Assembly (NCBI RefSeq): GCF_017353185.1
Contig: NZ_JAFMYV010000007.1
Coordinates: 186,001 to 250,000 of the forward strand
Reading direction: 5' to 3'
DNA length: 64,000 nt
Source: Fibrella rubiginis
GTDB lineage: Bacteria > Bacteroidota > Bacteroidia > Cytophagales > Spirosomataceae
Both the position numbers and the translations under genes were made by a program. The number at the start of each line of letters is the position of its first letter. The first letter of the stretch is position 1. The notes beneath the pieces were generated by a model. It had not been told where the DNA came from and ran no database searches. It saw only the letters and a program-made list of their open reading frames with translations. Positions 35,701-42,011 of the stretch are shown here, one piece after another.

Positions 35701-36337
35701 AGCTCCGTAGGTCGAAATGAGCAAACCGAATTTCTTCCTCTAAATCCGCTAAAAACGGCTTAATGATCTCGCTATAGAACAGCTCATTGTTCTTACTGAC
35801 TTTTCGCCCCCCGGCCCAATCTCGATACTCTTTGATGAGGTGGGCATTCCGAAAGAACAGCCGGTCAATATCTGCCGCGTCGAAGATGAACCACTCGTAG
35901 ACGTTGGTAATGACACAATATCGGATGTCGTTGTTATGGGCGTCGAGCCGTTCCCGGAAGTAGTATAACAGCAGTTCGTGAAAGGCTTTGGCGTTGAGGT
36001 TGTGCAGGGTAATCATTTCGCCCTTGTTGGCGGGCCGCTTCACCTCAAAGAGCACCCCGGCGGGTGTAGTGGCGTCTTTGCCGTTGTGAATGACAAAATC
36101 GGTTTTGCCCTTTGGGGCTACAATGTAGGCTTCACCCAGGGCCGTACCATTGTAGTAGACTTCCTTGAGAAAGTCCATTAGATGCCCCTTTACGTTTTCC
36201 TCACTCTCCTTTTCATTGATGAGACCCATCAACTTGATATAGCCATGCCGGAAGCGGTCAATCTGTTCGCGGTTGCCTGGTTGTAAGCGGTAAGCCTTTT
36301 CGAGGGATTGCGTAGGCGTAATGGGTGTAAGCTGCAT
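32735..36337 (-). CDS. Type IIG restriction-modification enzyme (Eco57I-like)
   Basis: A single 1,200-aa chain combines nuclease and N6-adenine methyltransferase. The nuclease motif is D80 in KTDFVIHNG with E98-x-K100 (FEVKRP). The methyltransferase has FYTPGFITEYM (496-506), motif I DPAVGSG (554-560) and motif IV NPPY (846-849). The C-terminal 300 residues are the target-recognition region, ending with a TaqI-like helical segment. The part encoding them (about 32.85-33.8 kb) is clearly more AT-rich than the rest. BREX PglX has similar size, but no brxC or pglZ is nearby. The start at 36337 faces a divergent gene. Confidence 0.88.
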   Translation of the reverse strand: MQLTPITPTQSLEKAYRLQPGNREQIDRFRHGYIKLMGLINEKESEENVKGHLMDFLKEVYYNGTALGEAYIVAPKGKTDFVIHNGKDATTPAGVLFEVKRPANKGEMITLHNLNAKAFHELLLYYFRERLDAHNNDIRYCVITNVYEWFIFDAADIDRLFFRNAHLIKEYRDWAGGRKVSKNNELFYSEIIKPFLADLEEEIRFAHFDLRSFETIVTDGNMANDKALLPLYKVLSPTHLLKLPTATDSNRLNPKFYAELLHLIGLEEVKDGGKKVIRRKESGKRDEGSLLENTILELDSSGKFNRLTDRGQYGTTTDEQVFNVALELCITWVNRVLFLKLLESQVVTYHNDNKAFAFLNHATIPDFDELNKLFFRVLAKKPSDRQASIQAKFGRVPYLNSSLFELTDLENDTVSINQLDNSLHLPLLRNSVLLENSAYRNGKAVPTLAYLFAFLEAYDFTSESREVLQEKNRTLINASVLGLIFEKINGYKDGSFYTPGFITEYMCRETIRKAVVQKFNEAKGWNCADFAALENKDLDRAEANALINDIRICDPAVGSGHFLVSALNELIAVKSDLGVLQDATGKRIKDYTVSILNDELILQDEDETPFQYVLGSTDKPTPERQRVQKTLFHEKQTIIENCLFGVDINPNSVKICRLRLWIELLKNAYYTDESGFSELETLPNIDINIKQGNSLLSKFSLTEDLSDVFKKQRFTLRTYKDAVAAYKEAKTKEAKADLQQFINEIKSQFRETVYNRDPRRKRIATLRGQRILLDNNIDVFGTAIKDPKLVEVEKKRLDKLIDQIEGEIADIENNALYRGSFEWRFEFPEVLNDKGDFIGFDAIIGNPPYLVLIKSTHGKQMVDLMIKYYTTAEYNPNLYSLFVELSLGKLSRKNGIVSLIIPNSWLNGRYFTNLRGYLSMYKNLELINLKDEAFDVIVETVILTTKNSTEKELPNLKEYLGNNNFRDIDRLWDWGKNPFENNASTLVTDILSRESKIRDQCIVYRGVETRDNAKWLSTVKEDDQWLPILLGRDVNKYTYAHSGTYVKFLPKELKSNANIDLYKRKKILMRRTGNSIIACSDDNMLIALKNLYLIIPHQEKYISLFLAQLNSKLFDYIHKSLTTGENKAFAQFPAHYVESFPLKVSDSYALSIETIVMKIEHTKTVDPTADTSALETEIDRLVYGLYGLTDAEIAIVEGRA

Positions 36338-36474
36338 TTTCCGTAACTTTAAGAGTAGCGAAAGTAACGTAAGATTAACGTTCTAACTAGCTCACAACCG
36401 TTCTATTTGTCAAGTGGTCTATTCGCTGAAACAACGTTCTTAATCAGTCGCTACCTAGTACAGCCCAACATCCC

Positions 36475-36681
36475 ATGAAAACTAAAGACAAAGCCTTGCT
36501 AGGCGACTTGCGCGAGACATTGAAAGCCCTGATGCAGAAAGAAATCGAGAACCTACCCCACCTGTTGGAAAGCCTTGAACCCAAAGACCGGCTGAACATC
36601 GTTTGTAAGATGCTGCCTTACGTCTTCCCTAAAGTCGAGGCAGTTCATTCGGCTCATGGCGAACCAGACAGTTGGACTTAG
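36475..36681 (+). CDS. Small conserved element protein
   Basis: This 68-aa protein is helical and charged, with LESLEPKDRLNIVCKMLPYVFPKVEAV. That segment recurs in small proteins of Bacteroidetes phages and mobile elements. Function is unknown. It begins 137 bp from the divergent R-M start. Confidence 0.6.
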   Translation: MKTKDKALLGDLRETLKALMQKEIENLPHLLESLEPKDRLNIVCKMLPYVFPKVEAVHSAHGEPDSWT

Positions 36682-36788
36682 CCGCCAATATTGGTGCAGG
36701 GAGAGGATATTTTATAACCCTTGCCGATACGGTTTTCATGTTATTATCTATGAAGTTCTTTAACGATTTAGGTTTGTTGAAAAAAATC

Positions 36789-37373
36789 ATGGCGAAGTCA
36801 CCCACCTACCCGCCCATCTACAGCGAACTCCAAATACTGGATATAAATAGCCTTGTTGGCTGGGGGTGCCTGACCAATTACGGTTATAAAGGCGGTCAGG
36901 TAACATGGCGTATGAGTGGGGAGATTACGGGCCAAATTGATTATGCCGTTCAGTATGGTCCCGATGAGGTGTATTTACTGGTAAGCTATCGTTATCAACA
37001 ACAGCCCCGCACATACCGGATAGCGATAGAGCCAAAAGCCAGTAACTTAGGCAAGGGTATTGTCTGGTACTTCCGTTGCTCCGTTACTCAGCAGCGATGC
37101 CGAAAGCTGTATATGCATCAGGGTTGGCTAACCCACCGCGAGGCCATACGGGGTATGTACAAGGCGCAAACACACTCCAAGCGATGGAGACAAGAGAAGC
37201 GGGTATATGATGCTGTCTTGGACCGGGTCGACGTTGTAGACGAACTATATAAGCCTCACGCCAAACAGACGTATCGAGGCAAGCCTACCCGCCGTTTTAC
37301 CCGGATAGAAAGCAAGCTGATTCGGATGGGAGCGATAGCGGCCAATGACTTCCATTTGATACTTCGCCGTTGA
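36789..37373 (+). CDS. Conserved hypothetical protein of mobile elements
   Basis: From ATG 36789 the product is 194 aa. The segment GIVWYFRCSVTQQRCRKLYM followed by WLTHREAIRGMYKAQTHSKRW carries a C-x6-C pair. It resembles a conserved hypothetical family common on Bacteroidetes elements. The N-terminal SELQILDINSLVGWGCL and the basic C-terminus fit that family. The frame extends upstream to 36672, overlapping the preceding small gene, but those residues look unlike the family. The gene ends at a strong terminator. Function is unknown. Confidence 0.65.
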   Translation: MAKSPTYPPIYSELQILDINSLVGWGCLTNYGYKGGQVTWRMSGEITGQIDYAVQYGPDEVYLLVSYRYQQQPRTYRIAIEPKASNLGKGIVWYFRCSVTQQRCRKLYMHQGWLTHREAIRGMYKAQTHSKRWRQEKRVYDAVLDRVDVVDELYKPHAKQTYRGKPTRRFTRIESKLIRMGAIAANDFHLILRR

Positions 37374-37400
37374 GCCCCGGTCATGTATCGGGGCTTTTTT
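37374..37400 (+). terminator. Intrinsic terminator
   Basis: GCCCCG (37374-37379) pairs with CGGGGC (37389-37394) and six T follow. The stop codon of the preceding gene (37371-37373) abuts the stem. Confidence 0.85.
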
Positions 37401-37996
37401 GTTGAAATAGAAACCTAATTCTGTATATCTATACGGAGCCTAGCGGTATAGATTCGAGAGACCTAGCCACGCTTATTAGACAGGACATTGCTAAGGCGTT
37501 GCGGAAAATGCCCGCCCCCGTTGTGGGGGGTGCATGAGACTACGAGGGATCAGAATCGGGTGGTGGTGCAAGAGTAATCGAATCGGTTTTAGGTACCCAC
37601 CGATTAAAGGTATGGAGTAGTGAGGGCGTAGAACAGTAATAGTCTGAGTGACTTGTGTTTAACATCATCGGAGTGGCCTACGAAAAGGCTGCTAACCATT
37701 GGGATGGCTCGTTTTTTGCTCTGAAAATTATACCTGTGTCATTTTTTTACTTTGTGGAGTATATAGGAATTCTGCAATACTTGTATTGCTCAAAAATAAG
37801 GTATATATATAACATATATATTGCTGTTTCCGAATATCGCTCAATCTTGAAATAGTACAACGGAAGGCGACACTGATCATGCCCATTTTAGTCGGATAGT
37901 ACAAATTTAATTGGTTCTAAAAACGATAATTGCTTGCTTTACGTTTCTCTTACGGGTTGTGACACAACTTAAATTCAAACAAACGATCAACTTAAA
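37401..37996. other. Non-coding gap with weak gene remnants
   Basis: About 600 bp without a convincing gene. At about 37435-37538 the plus strand reads GIDSRDLATLIRQDIAKALR and stops, resembling the N-terminal helix of the excisionase-like protein at 27730; it may be a decayed copy. A 66-codon open frame at 37655-37855 lies in AT-rich sequence and is probably chance. The AT-rich region before 37997 presumably holds the promoter of the downstream pair. Confidence 0.5.
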
Positions 37997-38155
37997 ATGA
38001 AATTTGTAACCAACACAGAAACCAAGCCTGTGGTGGGTAAACAGGCCCAGCGATTGCACGACGCAATTACGACGGGCACTTCTGTCTCAAACGAGAAGGC
38101 CCAAGCAACAGCCCAGCGCATTTTTGATCGGCATACAAAGCCGAAGCAAGTGTAA
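37997..38155 (+). CDS. Small 52-aa protein, candidate antitoxin of the GNAT gene
   Basis: An ATG at 37997 opens 52 codons ending TAA at 38153-38155. The protein begins MKFVTNTETKPVVGKQAQRL and ends FDRHTKPKQV. It is basic, helical in its middle and has no signal. One base separates its stop from the ATG of the GNAT gene, so the two are translationally linked. Small DNA-binding antitoxins precede GNAT toxins in TacAT-type systems, but this one does not look like DUF1778. The toxin-antitoxin reading is inference from layout. Confidence 0.6.
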   Translation: MKFVTNTETKPVVGKQAQRLHDAITTGTSVSNEKAQATAQRIFDRHTKPKQV

Positions 38156-38156
38156 T

Positions 38157-38765
38157 ATGGTGAGAGTTAGCCGTTTTGATGGTGCAGACTTCGCCAACAT
38201 TGAACCAATACAGATAACCCCCGACCTAACCGAGTCATTAGGCGGGGGTTATCGCTGTATTAGGGGAGAGTTTGTTACTTTCTTAAAGCAGGGAAGAATC
38301 AAACGAGAAATAGAGTCTGAGTTGTGTCGCTGCTGGGGGTTGACCCACAATGGCAAATTAGCAGGCTACATCACTCTCCTAACCGATAAACTTACGCTAG
38401 ACTATGAACGTCTTGCCGAAGAGAATATTCGATACACGACATACCCAGCGGTTAAAATTGGCCTGTTGTGTGCCGATGAACGCGCAAAGGGGGCAGGTCG
38501 CAGGTTAGTGGATTGGGCATTATTTTACGTCGCAACCGAGGTAGTACAAAAGATTGGCGTTCGTTTTATAACTGTTGATGCCTTCTACGATTTAGATAAG
38601 CCGCACTATGACGCTTCGGGTTTTTACGAAAGACTAGGCTTCGAATTTGTTGACCCCGATGAACCCGTGCCCCCCGCCGTGCCTTACCGATCTATGTTTT
38701 TTGACTTGATGCCACTCATCGCACACTTCAAAAACGCAGTTATACAAGAAGAAGCCTCTACTTAA
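38157..38765 (+). CDS. GNAT-family N-acetyltransferase
   Basis: From ATG 38157 the product is 202 aa. The acetyl-CoA loop is VKIGLLCADERAKGAGRRLVDWA (the R-x-x-G-x-G/A pattern). A following strand-helix, VRFITVDAFYDLDKPHYDASGFYERLGFEFV, is typical of GNAT folds. Size and position after a one-base gap from a 52-aa ORF resemble GNAT toxins that acetylate aminoacyl-tRNA, though a small-molecule acetyltransferase is also possible. The stop lies in a terminator hairpin. Confidence 0.82.
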   Translation: MVRVSRFDGADFANIEPIQITPDLTESLGGGYRCIRGEFVTFLKQGRIKREIESELCRCWGLTHNGKLAGYITLLTDKLTLDYERLAEENIRYTTYPAVKIGLLCADERAKGAGRRLVDWALFYVATEVVQKIGVRFITVDAFYDLDKPHYDASGFYERLGFEFVDPDEPVPPAVPYRSMFFDLMPLIAHFKNAVIQEEAST

Positions 38766-38782
38766 CGGATAGGGGCTTTTTT
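38752..38782 (+). terminator. Intrinsic terminator after the GNAT gene
   Basis: AAGCCTCTA (38752-38760) pairs with TAGGGGCTT (38770-38778), 9 bp with one G-T pair, and T residues follow to 38782. The GNAT stop codon is in the loop. Confidence 0.8.
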
Positions 38783-38911
38783 GTTATTACCAATCCGTAT
38801 TGGCTACCCGTACTCACTGTTAACAAAGTGCGACATAGGTGGGTACCGTTGAGGGGCAGTATGGTAATAGTTTAAGCAACTTGTATACCTTTAAAGCCTA
38901 GATAAACTATT

Positions 38912-39520
38912 ATGCCCCGTTTATTACTCCCGTCTGTTTTGGCGCTGTTGATGGCAGTGGCTATTATCAGTTGCAATCAAACCCCCTTGAGTAAGGTGAA
39001 TAAAGCCGACCTCAACAGTTACGTTACCGCAAAAATTAAGGCGATAGATGCCGCCGCCGTGCTGGAATCACTGGAACCTGTTCGCATTGATACGATGACG
39101 CAACAGGATCAATACAACCGGCTATTTAACCTGTTGACCAGTAAACATGCCGAAGAGACGGCTGGTGTTAAACGGCTTTTGGAGCGTTCAAAGTTAAACA
39201 TCCAAATGTTGTCTTTTTCGGATGAATACCGGGATGAGGTCAACGACGATACAAAAAAAATAGACGTCGCTTTCGGCAATACAAAGCTAATGCTAAAAGA
39301 TATGCGGGCTGTCAATGAGCTTATAATCAAGGCCGATAGTATTAAGCCTGTCGCCTATGTTGCCTATTGCGCCTATCGTGTCAAGTTAAGCGACAAGTCA
39401 ACCACGAAAGACACAACGGAGGTCATACTAGACACTGATTACTCAATCATAAGCAAAGAAGATTTTGCCCGAAGGCTCCAGAAAATCTATAAACCTAAGT
39501 CCAACTTCATTCCTAAATGA
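38912..39520 (+). CDS. Lipoprotein, unknown function
   Basis: This 202-aa protein has a lipoprotein signal (LLPSVLALLMAVAIISC) with Cys near residue 21. The mature part is charged and mainly helical, with KADLNSYVTAKIKAIDAAAV and a Cys/Tyr-rich strand VAYVAYCAYRVKLSDK. No domain is recognised. It is the last gene of the integrated element and is transcribed toward the right attachment site. A surface-exclusion or immunity role would be speculation. Confidence 0.7.
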   Translation: MPRLLLPSVLALLMAVAIISCNQTPLSKVNKADLNSYVTAKIKAIDAAAVLESLEPVRIDTMTQQDQYNRLFNLLTSKHAEETAGVKRLLERSKLNIQMLSFSDEYRDEVNDDTKKIDVAFGNTKLMLKDMRAVNELIIKADSIKPVAYVAYCAYRVKLSDKSTTKDTTEVILDTDYSIISKEDFARRLQKIYKPKSNFIPK

Positions 39521-39619
39521 ATCGCTATACAACTATAGGAAGTCGGTTTGGTATCGAGCGATACAAAGACCATGGACAACTGTTTAAACAGTAAACAGAC
39601 CAAAGTTGAACAGTGGGAC

Positions 39620-39644
39620 AAGGGCCGTAATTGGCCTTTTTTTT
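39620..39644 (+). terminator. Intrinsic terminator near the element right end
   Basis: GGGCC and GGCC around a 6-nt loop are followed by eight T (39637-39644). It would stop transcription from the lipoprotein gene before the tRNA locus. Confidence 0.65.
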
Positions 39645-39670
39645 ATGCTTTTCCCTCAATTTATGTAAAC

Positions 39671-39692
39671 GCATTGCACAAAGCATTGCACA
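39671..39692. promoter_or_regulatory. Two GCATTGCACA direct repeats: candidate arm-type sites, right end
   Basis: GCATTGCACA occurs at 39671-39680 and 39683-39692, a 12-bp period, just inside the right attachment repeat. The same 10-mer is at 25253-25262 and inverted at 25273-25282 near the left end, as expected for integrase arm-binding sites. Confidence 0.7.
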
Positions 39693-39696
39693 GAAT

Positions 39697-39787
39697 ACAA
39701 AAAAGCCAATCACGATTTAACGTAACTGGCTGATTATCAGGGAGCCTCCTATAGGACTTGAACCTACGACCTATTCATTACGAATGA
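39697..39787. repeat. Right attachment repeat
   Basis: This is the second copy of the 91-bp repeat; 39741-39787 is identical to 25056-25102. It provides the 3' half of the intact tRNA-Thr gene and a terminator. The sequence changes keep the terminator stem paired through G-T pairs, consistent with an element-borne mimic. Confidence 0.92.
39698..39731 (-). terminator. tRNA-Thr terminator, right copy
   Basis: On the minus strand AGCCAGTTACG pairs with CGTGATTGGCT, 11 bp with two G-T pairs, followed by six T. It now ends the tRNA-Thr transcript. Confidence 0.75.
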
Positions 39788-39815
39788 ATTGCTCTACCAA
39801 CTGAGCTAAGGAGGC
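39743..39815 (-). tRNA. tRNA-Thr(CGT)
   Basis: The 73-nt minus-strand gene folds as a full cloverleaf. The acceptor GCCTCCT/AGGAGGC is paired and the D arm starts GCTCAGTTGGTAGAGC. The anticodon stem ATTCA/TGAAT holds the loop TTCGTAA, giving anticodon CGT for codon ACG. The T arm is GTAGG-TTCAAGT-CCTAT. The discriminator is T and CCA is not encoded. The 3' half is supplied by the integrated element. Confidence 0.95.
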
Positions 39816-39889
39816 GTGGTACTGCATTTGAGGACGCAAATATAGGGCCAATCTTCACACTGACGCAATGACGAGGGGGCGTTTTTTCG

Positions 39890-39897
39890 TAAATTTG
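39890..39897 (+). promoter_or_regulatory. -7 box TAAATTTG, 4 nt before ATG
   Basis: TAAATTTG matches TAnnTTTG and is followed by CGGC and the ATG at 39902, the same spacing as at 3948 and 45251. It suggests a leaderless transcript for the ABC-F gene. No obvious -33 element. Confidence 0.45.
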
Positions 39898-39901
39898 CGG
39901 C

Positions 39902-41860
39902 ATGATTTCCATTACCAACCTCTCGTACTTCCTGGGCAGCCGTGCCCTCTACGATAACGCCTCGCTGCACATCAAACCCGGCCAGAAAATTGGCCTGATC
40001 GGGCTGAATGGCACGGGTAAATCAACCCTGCTCCGCATCATCGACGGTGAGTACCAGCCCGACGGTGGCACCATCTCGAAGGCGGGCGACGTCACCATTG
40101 GCTTTCTTAATCAGGACCTGCTTTCCTACCAGACGCACGACTCTATCCTGAGCGTGGCGATGCAGGCGTTTGAGCGGCAAAACGCCCTCCAGGCGCAAAT
40201 CGATGCCATTTTGCACCAGATGGAGACGGATTATACCGATGATCTGGTCGATAAATTAGGTAAGGCGCAGGAGGAGTTTGAGGCCCTCGATGGCTATTCG
40301 GTGCAGTCGAAAGCAGAAGAGATTATGGAAGGACTGGGCTTCAGCACCGAAGACCTCCAGAAACCACTACAAACGTTTTCGGGTGGGTGGCGGATGCGCG
40401 TGATGCTGGCCAAACTGCTGCTGCAAAAACCGTCGCTGCTCATGCTCGACGAACCGACCAACCACCTTGACCTGCCATCCATTCAGTGGGTAGAGAAATA
40501 CATTCAGAACTACGAAGGTGCCGTGATCGTGGTGTCGCACGACCGCGAATTTCTGGATAACGTAATCGATACGACGGTGGAGGTGTCGCAGGGGAAACTG
40601 AATTATTACCCCGGCAATTACTCGTTCTATCTGGAGGAGAAAGCCCAGCGTAACGAGATTCAGAAGGGTACTTACGAGAACCAGCAGGCCAAAATCAGGC
40701 AGACAGAGCGGTTTATTGAACGGTTTAAGGCCACGGCGTCGAAAGCCAAACAGGCGCAGAGCCGGGTGAAACAACTGGCCCGGATGGACGTGGTCGACGC
40801 GGTCATCGACGAGTCGGCGCGGGTGAATTTCAAGTTCCAGTTTACCACCCAGCCGGGGCGGCATATTCTGCACCTCGACGATGTAACGAAGGCATATGGC
40901 CCTAAACGCATCCTGACCAAAGCCGACATCCGGCTGGAACGGGGCGATAAAGTGGCGCTTATCGGGGCAAACGGTAAAGGAAAGTCAACGCTGTTGCGCA
41001 TCATCTCGGGTTCTGAACCGCTTAACGAAGGAAAGCGCCAACTAGGTCATAATGTGTCGTTTAGCTTCTATGCGCAGCACCAGTTAGAGTCGCTGAACAT
41101 CGAAGATAATATGCTCGAAGAGCTTAAATCGGCCAACACCACCAAGTCGGAAGGTGAGTTGCGGGGGGTATTGGGCTGTTTTCTGTTTTCGGGCGACGAA
41201 GTGTTTAAAAAGATCAAGGTGCTGTCGGGGGGAGAAAAATCGCGGGTGGCCCTCGCGAAGGTGCTGCTCTCGCAGGCCAACTTCCTGCTGCTCGACGAAC
41301 CGACCAACCACCTCGACATGCAGTCGGTGAATATCCTGATTCAGGCCCTCGACCAGTATGAGGGCACCTACGTGGTGGTCTCGCACGACCGGTTTTTCGT
41401 TTCGCAGATTGCCAACAAAATCTGGTATATCGAAGACGAACAGATCAAGGAGTACCCCGGCACGTATGACGAGTATGAGCTGTGGATGAGCGAACGGGCC
41501 GAGAGCGGAGAAACTGGTACGCAGAGCAAGACCGCCCCTGCTCCCAAGCCGGCGGCAGTGGCTCCATCGGTGAACAGTGTGCCCAAGAACAGCTCCGACG
41601 CGCAACGTAAAGAATGGCAACAGGCGTTGAAAAAGGCCACTCAACAGGCTACAGAGGCCGAAGCGCAGATTGGCACGCTGGAAGTGAAGAAGCGTAAACT
41701 CGAAACGGAACTGGCCGACCCCGCAACATACGGCACCAATGGGGCGTTACAAACCCGACAAACAGACTATCAAAAGCTCACCAAAGACCTCGAAAGTCTT
41801 CAGCAGCAATGGGAAAATGCTATGCTGGAAGCCGAAGAGCTAGAGGCTAGGCTGAAGTAG
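39902..41860 (+). CDS. ABC-F family ATPase (Uup/YdiF-like)
   Basis: This 652-aa protein has two ABC domains and no membrane segment. Walker A motifs are GLNGTGKST and GANGKGKST, and signatures are FSGGWRMRVMLAKLLLQKPS and LSGGEKSRVALAKVLL. Walker B is LLMLDEPTNHLDLPS and LLLDEPTNHLDMQS. An inter-domain linker follows the first domain (ENQQAKIRQTERFIERFKA). A C-terminal coiled coil starts near residue 560. ABC-F proteins act on the ribosome or DNA-associated processes. Subfamily assignment to Uup-like is from the C-terminal coiled coil. Confidence 0.92.
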   Translation: MISITNLSYFLGSRALYDNASLHIKPGQKIGLIGLNGTGKSTLLRIIDGEYQPDGGTISKAGDVTIGFLNQDLLSYQTHDSILSVAMQAFERQNALQAQIDAILHQMETDYTDDLVDKLGKAQEEFEALDGYSVQSKAEEIMEGLGFSTEDLQKPLQTFSGGWRMRVMLAKLLLQKPSLLMLDEPTNHLDLPSIQWVEKYIQNYEGAVIVVSHDREFLDNVIDTTVEVSQGKLNYYPGNYSFYLEEKAQRNEIQKGTYENQQAKIRQTERFIERFKATASKAKQAQSRVKQLARMDVVDAVIDESARVNFKFQFTTQPGRHILHLDDVTKAYGPKRILTKADIRLERGDKVALIGANGKGKSTLLRIISGSEPLNEGKRQLGHNVSFSFYAQHQLESLNIEDNMLEELKSANTTKSEGELRGVLGCFLFSGDEVFKKIKVLSGGEKSRVALAKVLLSQANFLLLDEPTNHLDMQSVNILIQALDQYEGTYVVVSHDRFFVSQIANKIWYIEDEQIKEYPGTYDEYELWMSERAESGETGTQSKTAPAPKPAAVAPSVNSVPKNSSDAQRKEWQQALKKATQQATEAEAQIGTLEVKKRKLETELADPATYGTNGALQTRQTDYQKLTKDLESLQQQWENAMLEAEELEARLK

Positions 41861-41870
41861 CCGGAATGAA

Positions 41871-42011
41871 TAATGTAAAATCGGTCCGCCGATGCGGAAC
41901 AAGGTAAAATGAAGATACGTCGGCGTATTGCTACTGAACAGAGCCAGGGCGTAGTGAGATCATTTTTGCGCGTAGCCCAGTTTACATGCTTCATTTTACA
42001 TTTTACATTTT
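41871..42011. repeat. Degenerate inverted repeat overlapping the T9SS plug gene start
   Basis: AATGTAAAAT and TAAAATGAAG on the left (41871-41915) are split by a block holding CGGTCCGCCGATGCGG. On the right, 41985-42011 reads the complement of the same pieces without the block. This mirrors the one-sided insertion of the same block in the repeat at 21147-21262. The right arm is translated as part of the downstream signal peptide. Confidence 0.7.

Larger units (their letters stand above)
25012..39787. mobile_element. Integrated element in tRNA-Thr(CGT), 14,685 bp between repeats
   Basis: Direct repeats 25012-25102 and 39697-39787 (91 bp, 3 differences) flank a region starting with a tyrosine recombinase. 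The perfect 47-bp core covers the 3' half of the tRNA gene. Inside, left to right: integrase, RteC-like protein, excisionase-like HTH, RecA-type ATPase, primase-like protein, toxin-antitoxin pair, EVE nuclease, type IIG R-M enzyme, two small element genes, a 52-aa ORF with a GNAT gene, and a lipoprotein gene. No relaxase, coupling protein, conjugation or virion genes are seen. None of the long palindromes found throughout the rest of the window occurs here. Confidence 0.93.

Noticed and set aside
32735..36337. BREX PglX methyltransferase
   Set aside because: Size is similar, but an N-terminal PD-(D/E)XK motif is present and no pglZ, brxC or other BREX genes are nearby.
37655..37855. 66-codon open frame in the element
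   Set aside because: AT-rich, no recognisable domain, no promoter or partner; aromatic and Ile-rich composition looks like translated AT-rich DNA.
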